In this document: positions 1 through 8,038 of the stretch, one piece after another
How the letters are laid out: the number at the start of each line of letters is the position of its first letter
How positions within the stretch are numbered: position 1 is the first letter of the stretch
NCBI GenBank assembly: GCA_964454745.1
Contig: CAYVUI010000088.1
Span: forward strand, 1-18,835
Reading direction: 5' to 3'
Length of the DNA: 18,835 bases
DNA from: CAYVUI01 sp964454745
GTDB taxonomy: Bacteria > Planctomycetota > Phycisphaerae > Sedimentisphaerales > Anaerohalosphaeraceae
Made by a program: the position numbers and the translations under genes
The notes under the pieces: model-generated
Database searches by the model: none
Told to the model about the DNA's origin: nothing
What the model saw: the letters and a program-made list of their open reading frames with translations, nothing else

Positions 1-1209
1 TTTGCTCTTGTGATGGGCAAGGGTTGCATACAAGACAGTGAATGCTTTTTGGTCTGGATGCGATCTCTGGAAAAGGGAGGATTGGAAGCGGTCCGTGGGA
101 ATTATCCACCTTTGTATATGCTCTGGCTGTGGGTTGCATCCCATATTGCAAACCTGTTTCATATCCCTTTTACAAAAGAATGGCACATTAAACTGCTGAC
201 AACTCTTCCGGCAATTTTTTTTCATTTATTGTTTCTGCGTGTGGTTTATACCTATTCATTAGAGAAAAAGCTAAGACTTCAAAAACAGCACTTTGTACTA
301 TTATTGTCAGCGTTTCACCCGGCAATTCTTGTCGTGGGTCCTTCCTTTGGACAGGTGGATATGCTCCATACATATTTTATCTTGTTGAGTTTCCTTTTTG
401 TCATTGAAGATAAAAACGCATTCTGGACTCCGATATTTATCGCACTGGCCTTTGTAACTAAATTTCAGACGGTAGCGTTTGGTCCGGTCTTATTGGGCTT
501 TATGCTTTCAAGGGGGATATGGAAATATATCCCGGGTATGGCCGCCGGACTGATTGTTGCAGGATTGATATTTTTACCCTTCATATTAGCGGGAACAGCA
601 GATGAAATTCTACAGCGAGCCTATTTAGGATCCGTAGGGCATTTTTCCTTTGCTACAATGAATGCGGCAAATTTATGGATGGCACTTCGATTAAATCTAA
701 AACCTGACCATCTGGCCATATTTGGCATTTCTTTTCTTACACTTCGAAACATTAGCATCCTTCTTTTTTTGGGAGTGAACACATTTCTTTTTTTCTGTTC
801 ACTTCGACAAAAAAAGTCTGAAAATATGTGGCAGTTAACGGTGTTGGCAGCGTTGACTTTTTTTATGCTGTTGACGGAGATGCATGAACGTTATTGTTTT
901 CCCGCTGGTGTTTTTGCGGTGATGTGGCTGATTTGTGATTTCCGGAAATGGGGATTAGTCTTAGCCATTATCCTAAGTGTATTTTTGAATATCCAGTTTA
1001 TTGTTCCGATCCAGGGGCATGAATTGTTATTTTTTCTTTCTTTTATCTTTTTGTTTCTCTATGCCGTTTTGAATCTTCATTTTTTGGAGATAGATTTTTC
1101 CAGATGGATTCGACGTCCAATGTCATATATTTCGAAAATGTGGTATTTGCCGGGTATTTCGTTTATGGGCATATTTCTTCTGCTTGCTTTTTACGCTGGA
1201 CATGGTTAA
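1..1209 (+). CDS. GT-C-type membrane glycosyltransferase, 5'-truncated
   Basis: This is a multi-pass membrane protein with many hydrophobic segments. The early lumenal-loop motif NYPPLYMLWLW and the late motif MHERYCFPAG resemble GT-C-fold, lipid-sugar-dependent glycosyltransferases of the ALG6/ALG8 and bacterial Gpi18-like mannosyltransferase groups. Such enzymes move a sugar from a polyprenyl-phosphate donor onto a glycan or protein at the outer face of the membrane. The frame is open to the first base of the window; an in-frame GTG lies at position 10 and an ATG at 13. These proteins normally begin with a membrane helix and an acidic loop before the YPP motif, so I infer that the N-terminus lies upstream of the window. 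About 400 residues are visible. The gene is clearly more AT-rich than the genes to its right (many TTT, ATT and AAA codons). It converges with the next gene. Donor and acceptor cannot be told from the sequence. Confidence 0.7.
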   Translation, partial: FALVMGKGCIQDSECFLVWMRSLEKGGLEAVRGNYPPLYMLWLWVASHIANLFHIPFTKEWHIKLLTTLPAIFFHLLFLRVVYTYSLEKKLRLQKQHFVLLLSAFHPAILVVGPSFGQVDMLHTYFILLSFLFVIEDKNAFWTPIFIALAFVTKFQTVAFGPVLLGFMLSRGIWKYIPGMAAGLIVAGLIFLPFILAGTADEILQRAYLGSVGHFSFATMNAANLWMALRLNLKPDHLAIFGISFLTLRNISILLFLGVNTFLFFCSLRQKKSENMWQLTVLAALTFFMLLTEMHERYCFPAGVFAVMWLICDFRKWGLVLAIILSVFLNIQFIVPIQGHELLFFLSFIFLFLYAVLNLHFLEIDFSRWIRRPMSYISKMWYLPGISFMGIFLLLAFYAGHG

Positions 1210-1278
1210 GGTGGATCAGGTTTGCATGGGCTTGATTGCAACCGTTGACCGCGGGCCTTTTATCATCTCAAGAGAACA

Positions 1279-2220
1279 TCATCCGTTCTTTTCATTCTCT
1301 TTCACAAACTCCCAGTATACCCTAAGCATATATTCATAATTCTTCAGCGGCATACCCGGAAAAATCGTATTCGAGGAACCATAAATATACCCACCGCCCT
1401 GGGAAGCATTTTCCAAACAGTACCTCGCAGACTTTCGTATCTCCTCATCCGGCCCGTCCTGGAGCAAATTGCACTGCACATTACCCATCAGGGCCAGCTT
1501 GCCATGACAAATTTTCTTCAGCGCCGCGATATCCATCCCCGCCATCGGATCCACCGACTGAAAACAATCCGCACCCATCCCCAGCAGGTCATCGAGAATC
1601 GGCATCACGTTTCCATCCGTATGGATAAACGCATAAGCCCCCCGGTCCTTAATACGCGCCACCTGCTCGCTCCAGTACGGCGTGACAAATTCGCTGTACT
1701 GCTCGGGCGAGATAAACGGCCCCGCGTTAAAGGCGACATCATTAGGCGTAATGATAAAATCCGCGCCGGCATCCACCAGCATATCAATCTTCTCGATCGC
1801 CGCGTCGCATCGCTGCCTTGCCGTTTCATGCACAAAATCCGGCCGGTCCATCAAGTCAATCGAAAACTGCATCCAGTCCTTCACCGTATCGATAGACCAA
1901 AGCCCCGCGCCGACAAAACCGCCGATCCAAACACGATCCCCGAAATGCCGCTTCGCCGCCCGCACGCCGTCCGGGTCCGACCACGGCCAGTATACACTCA
2001 AAGCATCCCATTTGTACGTATCGAGAATCTTCGCGTACACCTCCATGCACGTCTCGACCATGGCCTCCTTCTGCGCCTTCGTGCAATCCGCCCAAAGCGT
2101 CCGGTCCGGAAATGCAAGGCCAAATGCCTCCTTCTCCACCTCGAACATCAGCTCGAAATGCGGCGGACGATCCGGCGGTTCAAACGCCAGCGCCTTTTTC
2201 ATTCTCTCCTTACTGTTCAT
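1279..2220 (-). CDS. uroporphyrinogen decarboxylase-fold (URO-D/MtaA-like) protein
   Basis: The 313-residue protein has the barrel pattern of the URO-D family: an N-terminal SKERMKKAL..PDRPP segment, a middle ITPNDVAF segment, then AFIHTDGNVMPILDDL, GADCFQSVDPMAGMDIAALK, LALMGNVQ and GGGYIYGSSNTI. True heme-pathway URO-D enzymes carry an N-terminal arginine-rich substrate motif that I do not see. The HxCx(n)C zinc motif of MtaA/MtbA corrinoid methyltransferases is also absent: the relevant His is followed by Thr-Asp. It therefore belongs to the large uncharacterised branch often found beside transporters in catabolic clusters. I chose the second ATG (2218-2220) because an AAGGG box lies nine bases upstream of it but only three upstream of the ATG at 2226. 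It follows the symporter gene after about 40 bases on the same strand, so the two are probably cotranscribed. Its substrate is unknown. Confidence 0.8.
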   Translation of the reverse strand: MNSKERMKKALAFEPPDRPPHFELMFEVEKEAFGLAFPDRTLWADCTKAQKEAMVETCMEVYAKILDTYKWDALSVYWPWSDPDGVRAAKRHFGDRVWIGGFVGAGLWSIDTVKDWMQFSIDLMDRPDFVHETARQRCDAAIEKIDMLVDAGADFIITPNDVAFNAGPFISPEQYSEFVTPYWSEQVARIKDRGAYAFIHTDGNVMPILDDLLGMGADCFQSVDPMAGMDIAALKKICHGKLALMGNVQCNLLQDGPDEEIRKSARYCLENASQGGGYIYGSSNTIFPGMPLKNYEYMLRVYWEFVKENEKNG

Positions 2221-2261
2221 CGGCATCAGCCCTTACACATCAGTCCACACGTACCGGCAAA

Positions 2262-3851
2262 TCAAAGCACTACGTTAAAGATCACGTACAGCGCAACCAT
2301 AATCACCGCCAGGATACCCCAGTAAATCCACACCCGCGTGCTCTTGTAATTCGTCTTGCGGTACGTCTCTCCAATCGAAGGCAGCGCCTGTTCCTCCGGC
2401 GAATGCTTCGTCAGCAGCGACAGAACAATCATCAGGATAAATATCGGGATAAACAGCCAAAACGAAATCCGCATAAAGTGCGGCTTGTCTGCCTGAAACG
2501 GGCCCCAATCCCAGATATAAGGGATACCAACCACCAAACAGGTGATATTACCAACGATCAGCGTAACAAAAGCCGCCGTCTTCGTGGCCCCCTTCCACAA
2601 TACCCCCACCAAAAAGACCACCGACATCGTCGGGGCCAAAAAGCCAATCAGTCCGCCCAGCAGTGAGAACAGGTCCGTATTCTTCACCTGGGCGAGTGCC
2701 AGGCAAAAGATCACCGAAAATACAGCCCCGGCCACCGTAACAATTCGCCCAACCCGGGTCACTTCCGTATCTGACGCCTCCGGCCGGAACATCCGCTTGT
2801 AAATATCCAGCGTAAATACCGTACTGAGCGAATTAAGCCCCGAGTCCACCGTCGAGACCAATGCCGCGATCAGAACCGCCACAATCAAGCCAATCATCCC
2901 ATGCGGCAGACACTCAGTCACCATTCGCATATAGGCCGTATCCGGATTCTCCAGGTTCGGGAACAGTAAAAAACACGCTATACCCGGAATAAAGAAAATC
3001 AGCGGATCCAGAATCTTCAAAAAGCCCGTAAACACAACGCCAAGTTGGCCCTGCTCGATATTCTTCGCCCCCAGCACACGCTGAACCACCGTCTGGTCCG
3101 TACACCAGAACCAGATCGCCGAGGTAAAATAGCCAAATATCACCGCGTCCCACGGCCAGTCCGGATCGGATGCAGGCTTAAACAGCTTCCAGTAATCACC
3201 CGGTACTCCATCAATCATTGCCCCCAAACCGCCGACCTTGCTGACCGCGATCACCGTCAGAATCGTCGATGCGATAATCATCAAAACCACCTGGAATGAG
3301 TCGGTCACCACCACCGCCGCCAGGCCGCCGGCAACCGTAAACGAGGTCGCAATCACCACCAGCACGATTACGCTTATCACCACAGGCCAGCCCATGATCT
3401 GGCTAAGCAGCACACCGCCTGCGTATGTCGTCCCACCGAGCCACAAAATAATCGTCGAAACCAGCGTATACCACGACAAAAAATCCCGGCAGCAGCCCCC
3501 AAAACGCACCTGCATGAACTCAGGCATCGTAAAAATCTTCGTATTGAGATAATGCGGAATAAACACCATCCCTAAAAGCACCAAAAAGATCCACGCCAGC
3601 CACGAGGCATTGCCCATCACAATCCCCGACGAATACGCCACACCGCACGACGCAATCATCATCGACGGGCTGATATTCGTTCCCCAGATACTCAAACCAA
3701 TCGTCGGCCAGGTAAGCGTACGACCCGCCAGGAACAGGTCATGCGGATGCTTCTTACGGAAACTGACCCAGAAACCAAGCCCGATCAAAATAATCACATA
3801 AAGAAGGATAACTCCATAATCCAGACCGTTTAGCGCCTTGTACACTTCCAT
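2262..3851 (-). CDS. sodium:solute symporter (SSS/SLC5 family)
   Basis: This 529-residue inner-membrane transporter has about 13-14 hydrophobic helices. Family hallmarks in order are FLAGRTLTWPTIGLSIWGTN after helix 1, GGLAAVVVTDSFQVVLM in the middle, FWCTDQTVVQRVLGAKN, and ALVSTVDSGLNSLSTVFTLD, where the Ser-Thr pair sits at the conserved second sodium site. Length and motifs fit the Na+/sugar-like branch of SSS (vSGLT group), which couples Na+ entry to uptake of sugars or related solutes. The exact substrate cannot be read from the sequence. The start ATG at 3849-3851 has an AAAGGG box seven bases upstream. The URO-D-fold gene follows at about 40 bases, suggesting that the transported compound or its product is handled by that enzyme. 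No clear promoter was identified in the 257 bases upstream. Confidence 0.93.
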   Translation of the reverse strand: MEVYKALNGLDYGVILLYVIILIGLGFWVSFRKKHPHDLFLAGRTLTWPTIGLSIWGTNISPSMMIASCGVAYSSGIVMGNASWLAWIFLVLLGMVFIPHYLNTKIFTMPEFMQVRFGGCCRDFLSWYTLVSTIILWLGGTTYAGGVLLSQIMGWPVVISVIVLVVIATSFTVAGGLAAVVVTDSFQVVLMIIASTILTVIAVSKVGGLGAMIDGVPGDYWKLFKPASDPDWPWDAVIFGYFTSAIWFWCTDQTVVQRVLGAKNIEQGQLGVVFTGFLKILDPLIFFIPGIACFLLFPNLENPDTAYMRMVTECLPHGMIGLIVAVLIAALVSTVDSGLNSLSTVFTLDIYKRMFRPEASDTEVTRVGRIVTVAGAVFSVIFCLALAQVKNTDLFSLLGGLIGFLAPTMSVVFLVGVLWKGATKTAAFVTLIVGNITCLVVGIPYIWDWGPFQADKPHFMRISFWLFIPIFILMIVLSLLTKHSPEEQALPSIGETYRKTNYKSTRVWIYWGILAVIMVALYVIFNVVL

Positions 3852-4108
3852 TCAATAACCCTTTTGCTCGTGATTAATAACAGTTCGCCATGACGACCGG
3901 GTACCTTACCGAAAATAAACATGCCTTTTATGGCGATATGAAGCCTTTTTCATCCAAAAATTAACAATTACCAATGAATTCTGGCTGGATTGTACCCACT
4001 GCCCCCCGAAAAGCAAGAAAGGAATCGCCCCCATCCAAGGATTGCTCAAAAAATATAAATGCGCCCCATTATGCGAAGATATTTTAAATATGACCGCTGG
4101 TTCTATGG

Positions 4109-4447
4109 TTACTCGCTCAGGTCCCCCGGCTGAGGAATATCCAATGCACGCTCGATCCGCTCGAGTCGCGTATTGATCATATCAAGCTTCATCTCAATCG
4201 TGTCCAGGGTTCCGACTGCCCGGTTCATATCCTGATCCACAATCGAGATATACCGGTCCATCAGCCGCTCATAAGCGTCCACAATCCGGACCACATCGGT
4301 CTTATACGGCTCAATCCCAACCGTCACCTCCGGCTTTACCTCGTAAGTCCTTCCTCCAACAGGGCTTGCGGTAAGTACCGACAGGATTACAAACGCAAAA
4401 AATACCCCCATTGCCGCTTTAACCAATCTCTGTTTTGTCAGATTCAT
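4109..4447 (-). CDS. small exported or membrane-anchored coiled-coil protein
   Basis: This is a 112-residue protein that I do not recognise. It starts MNLTKQRLVKAAMGVFFAF, a positively charged N-terminus followed by a hydrophobic stretch (about residues 11-29), so it is a Sec signal peptide or a single membrane anchor. Residues about 45-105 are charged and heptad-like (VRIVDAYERLMDRYISIVDQ, then MKLDMINTRLERIERAL), consistent with a coiled coil in the periplasm. The ATG at 4445-4447 is chosen because AAGGAG lies seven bases upstream; an upstream in-frame start at 4480 has no such support. There are no cysteines and no catalytic motif. It is transcribed away from addB and is separated from the symporter gene by 257 bases, so it is probably a separate unit. 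Confidence 0.75.
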   Translation of the reverse strand: MNLTKQRLVKAAMGVFFAFVILSVLTASPVGGRTYEVKPEVTVGIEPYKTDVVRIVDAYERLMDRYISIVDQDMNRAVGTLDTIEMKLDMINTRLERIERALDIPQPGDLSE

Positions 4448-4483
4448 GTCATTTCTCCTTATTTTCAGGCCGGCTTCCAATCC

Positions 4484-4514
4484 ATTATCGATCCATATAT
4501 ACCGCTTTTGTCAA
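4484..4514 (-). promoter_or_regulatory. possible sigma70 promoter for the small coiled-coil gene
   Basis: On the minus strand there is a perfect TTGACA (4509-4514) and a GATAAT (4484-4489), separated by 19 bases. The spacing is longer than the usual 17, so this is tentative. It lies about 40 bases upstream of the start codon at 4447, in the divergent gap before addB. Confidence 0.35.
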
Positions 4515-4564
4515 TTTTTACACCCGGCCTATCCTTTATATCGAAAGAATCAGGCCTCGCTTTA

Positions 4565-4593
4565 TTGAAAAATCCCCGCCGATATGGTAAAAC
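4565..4593 (+). promoter_or_regulatory. possible sigma70 promoter for addB-addA-pyk
   Basis: TTGAAA (4565-4570) and TAAAAC (4588-4593) are 17 bases apart and would start transcription about 25 bases before the ATG at 4625. The match is moderate (5/6 and 4/6). If this is the promoter, the TTG at 4508 cannot be the start of AddB. Confidence 0.35.
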
Positions 4594-4624
4594 TCTCCAA
4601 AACGGATTTTTTCGGACCTTCAAC

Positions 4625-7600
4625 ATGAGGATCAGATTCATACTCGGGCCCGCTGGATCGGGCAAAACAAGGCTCTGCTACGACCGCATCTGCGAAACCA
4701 TCAATACAGCAGCCAATTCTGACCCTGCGCAGTCCCAAAACCCCGCCTCATGGCTCTTCCTCGTGCCCGAACAGGCCAGCTACCAGGCCGAACGCGAAAT
4801 CCTATCTCGGCCCGGCATAAAAGGCTATTCCGGACCCGGTGTAGTCTCTTTTTCCCGCCTGGCCTTCCTGCTAGGCTCCGGAAGCCCGGCCAACCGAACC
4901 CTCGGCCGCGTGAGTCGCCAGATCGTCATCCTAAAGGTAATGGACGACCTCCGCGGAAAACTAGACCTTTTTGATCGTGTTGAACACAGCCCCGCCCTCG
5001 CAGACCAGCTTGGCGGTATCCTCCGCGAATTCCAGGAAAACGAACTGGCCCCCGGCGACATCACCTCACTCGCCGAAAACCTTCTCCAAAACAACCCCGC
5101 CGCGCCCGCGGGACGCAAATACCGCGACCTCGCCATCCTCTACCAGGCCTATCTGAATTTTATCGAGCCTCGCTTCGAGAACCCTGACCAGTGGCTTTCC
5201 GACGCCGCAGACAAGGTCAAAAACGCACACTGGCTTAAAAACGCCCACCTCTGGATCGACGGCTTCTCCGGCTTTACCCCCCAGCAACTAAACCTCCTGA
5301 TCCAACTGATCCGCCACACTCAAACAACCCATCTTGCCCTGTGCCTCGACCCTGCCCGGCTTAACAACCCATCCGATCCAGACGACCTTTCCCTCTTTCA
5401 CACCACCGAGCAAACGTACCATCAGCTCCAGAACATCCTTCGCAAAAACAATATCAAAATCGAGCAGCCGCTCGTGCTGACCGACTTCCACCGGTTCCGC
5501 TTAGCCCCCGCCCTTGCGTTCCTCGAAGACCGCCTCCGCACCGACACAGCAAAAACAACACCGCCCCAAACCGCCGGCCAGGTCGAAGTAATCGCCGCCT
5601 CGAATATCCGCAGCGAAGTCCACTTTCTCGTTCGCAAAATCACCCAGCTCGTCCGTGAAAAAGGATACCGCTACAGCGACATCGGCGTCATCCTCTCCGA
5701 CCCGAAAGCGTACGAAAATTACCTCGAATCCGCACTCGAAGATTACGCGATCCCCTTCTTCTTCGACCGGCCCCGCCCGCTCAGTACACATCCCGCCGTC
5801 GAAATGCTCGCCGCAGCACTCGAAACCATCACCACCGGCTTTGAAACCGCCCACGTGCTCGCATGGCTAAAATGCCCCCTCGTCGGTCCGGACCGGCAAA
5901 CCTGCGACACCCTCGAAACCTACGCCCTCGCAACTGGAATCCGCCCCGGCGAATGGACCCAGTCCCAGCCATGGACCAAACAGCCCAAAAAGCGAAAAGC
6001 CGACCTTGCCGCCATCGACCAGGCCCGCCGGCAGGTCACCGCCCCACTGGTCCAGCTTCAAGGCAGCCTCACACGCGAAAACGGACGCATTACCGCAACA
6101 CAGTTCTGCACCGCAATCTGGCAGTTCCTCGAAGACATGAACACCGCCGACTGGCTCGCCTCGCAAAGCGAACAACCCGGCGACGAACATGCCCAGCTTT
6201 ACACCCTGCTCATTGACTTCCTCGACGACCTTACCGTCATCTTCGCTGACGACGAAATGTCGCTCGATATCCTGTCCAAACTCTTCATCCAGGGCCTCGG
6301 CCAGCTTCACCTCGCGCTCATCCCGCCGCGACTCGACCAACTGCTCGTCGGCACCATCGACCGCAGCCGCCACCCGGACCTACGCGCGGTTTTCCTTCTC
6401 GGCACGACACAAAACAGCTTCCCGGAGCCGCTGACATTCGATGCCATCCTTACCGACACCGAGCGCAACCTCGCCTGTGAACACGGCCTCGAAATCACCG
6501 AGGGCCTCATGGACCGCCTCACCGACCGCGAGTACCTTTCCTACATCGCCCTCACGCGACCGGCCGAATACCTCTGCCTGACCCGACCCGTCGTCGACGC
6601 CGAAGGCTCCGCCCTCATGCCCGCGTCTGCTACCGCCAAACTGACCGAAATCTTTCCCGACCTCAAAGAGCATTACTACCACCCCGCGGCCCTTAGTCCG
6701 GAACAAATGACCCGGCCTTTCGAGATCACCGACCGCCTTTGCGACGCCCTCGGCGCGGACAGCCAGCTCGCGAATGACAACCCATCTCTTGAGAATGCGG
6801 CCCGGTTTGCCGCAAGCCTAAGCCAAAGCCAACCATTTGCCCCGCTTTACGACCTGATTCTCCGTGGCCTCGAATACAGCAACACGGCTTCTCTCGATCC
6901 CGCACTTGCGAAAACCATCACCGTAAGCAGTTTTTCCAATTCCCGGCTCCGACGCTTCGCCGCCTGCCCGTACCAGCACTTCGCCCACGACCTGCTCGAC
7001 CTTCGCGATCGCGAAATCTTCCAGCTCGAAGCCATCGACCTGGGCAACTTTTACCACGCCTTCTTCGAAGCCTTCTTTCGCCGGATGCAAAGCCAGAACC
7101 TGACCTGGCAAACGATCGACACCCCTGCAATCGACGAAATTTCCCAGGCCGCCTTTACCGCCATCGAACAGGATCAGAACTTCGACCAACTCGCCGCCCA
7201 GAGCCAGGTCAACCGCTTTATCCTCGAAACCGCAAAAGAAACCTGCATCGATGCCGCACACGACTACGCCCAAATCGCCCGCGCCGGTGCCTTCACCCAA
7301 TCCGCCGCCGAAATCAAAATCAGGGACAGTCACCTCTTTTCCGGCTTCGGCTGTGAAATCACCACCCCCGCCGGCCGAAACATCCGACTAAACGGCACCA
7401 TCGACCGCCTCGACCTCGCCCAATACGAAGGCAAAACCTTCGCCGCAGTCTTCGATTACAAACTCACCGGCCTTGGCGTCAACTTCTCCAGCATCTACCA
7501 CGGCCTCGACCTCCAGGGCGGCATCTACCTGCTCGCCGCACAGGGCGCGGAACTCGAAGGCAAAAAAATCGACCACGCCTGCGGATTCTTCTACCTGCCC

Positions 7601-8038
7601 ATCGAACCGGGCAAACGCGACAAACCCGGCCAGTTCCGCCGCAAAGCCCGCGGTTTTATCAACGGCGAAACCTTCCACCTCTTCGACGATTCCGCCGCGA
7701 CCAGCGAATACTTCAACTTCTACGTCACCAAAAAAGACGCCCAGTACGGCTATGCCAACATCAGCAGTGCAATACCTCCCGACGACTTCCAGGCCCTGCT
7801 CGGTCACATCCGCCGCACCATCGCCCGCCTCGCCGACGGCATCTGCGAAGGCAAAATCGACGCCGCCCCGTACCGCATGGCCAAAGTCTCGCCCTGTTCC
7901 CGCTGCGACTACCGCCCCGTCTGCCGCTTCGACTGGAAAATCAATCCCTACCGCGTACTCGAAAAATTCCCCACCAAAACCGCCGCGCTTCAGCGGATCA
8001 TTCAAGACCGCGAAACCAACGGAGACCCGCAGCCATGA
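4625..8038 (+). CDS. addB: AddB, helicase-nuclease subunit of AddAB with Fe-S cluster
   Basis: This is the subunit of the AddAB double-strand-break resection enzyme that carries one nuclease domain. The protein has 1137 residues, against about 1166 in Bacillus. From this start, the Walker A motif GPAGSGKT is at residues 8-15. The C-terminal RecB-type nuclease has GTIDRLD (Asp927) and FDYK (Asp944, Lys946). Four cysteines that would hold the 4Fe-4S cluster are at 781, 1091, 1094 and 1100; the C-X2-C-X5-C end matches the spacing known for AddB. The ATG at 4625 is preferred over an in-frame TTG at 4508 because the P-loop then falls at the expected N-terminal position; no strong ribosome site is visible. 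The stop overlaps the addA start as ATGA, so translation is probably coupled. The complex acts on DNA ends in the cytoplasm and loads RecA. Confidence 0.93.
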   Translation: MRIRFILGPAGSGKTRLCYDRICETINTAANSDPAQSQNPASWLFLVPEQASYQAEREILSRPGIKGYSGPGVVSFSRLAFLLGSGSPANRTLGRVSRQIVILKVMDDLRGKLDLFDRVEHSPALADQLGGILREFQENELAPGDITSLAENLLQNNPAAPAGRKYRDLAILYQAYLNFIEPRFENPDQWLSDAADKVKNAHWLKNAHLWIDGFSGFTPQQLNLLIQLIRHTQTTHLALCLDPARLNNPSDPDDLSLFHTTEQTYHQLQNILRKNNIKIEQPLVLTDFHRFRLAPALAFLEDRLRTDTAKTTPPQTAGQVEVIAASNIRSEVHFLVRKITQLVREKGYRYSDIGVILSDPKAYENYLESALEDYAIPFFFDRPRPLSTHPAVEMLAAALETITTGFETAHVLAWLKCPLVGPDRQTCDTLETYALATGIRPGEWTQSQPWTKQPKKRKADLAAIDQARRQVTAPLVQLQGSLTRENGRITATQFCTAIWQFLEDMNTADWLASQSEQPGDEHAQLYTLLIDFLDDLTVIFADDEMSLDILSKLFIQGLGQLHLALIPPRLDQLLVGTIDRSRHPDLRAVFLLGTTQNSFPEPLTFDAILTDTERNLACEHGLEITEGLMDRLTDREYLSYIALTRPAEYLCLTRPVVDAEGSALMPASATAKLTEIFPDLKEHYYHPAALSPEQMTRPFEITDRLCDALGADSQLANDNPSLENAARFAASLSQSQPFAPLYDLILRGLEYSNTASLDPALAKTITVSSFSNSRLRRFAACPYQHFAHDLLDLRDREIFQLEAIDLGNFYHAFFEAFFRRMQSQNLTWQTIDTPAIDEISQAAFTAIEQDQNFDQLAAQSQVNRFILETAKETCIDAAHDYAQIARAGAFTQSAAEIKIRDSHLFSGFGCEITTPAGRNIRLNGTIDRLDLAQYEGKTFAAVFDYKLTGLGVNFSSIYHGLDLQGGIYLLAAQGAELEGKKIDHACGFFYLPIEPGKRDKPGQFRRKARGFINGETFHLFDDSAATSEYFNFYVTKKDAQYGYANISSAIPPDDFQALLGHIRRTIARLADGICEGKIDAAPYRMAKVSPCSRCDYRPVCRFDWKINPYRVLEKFPTKTAALQRIIQDRETNGDPQP

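Noticed and set aside
1504..2325. Plus-strand open frame opposite the URO-D-fold gene
   Set aside because: Arg/His/Pro-rich composition typical of a shadow frame, with no domain.
4508..4624. N-terminal extension of AddB from a TTG codon
   Set aside because: It would put the P-loop 39 residues further in and overlaps likely promoter elements; the ATG at 4625 fits the family.
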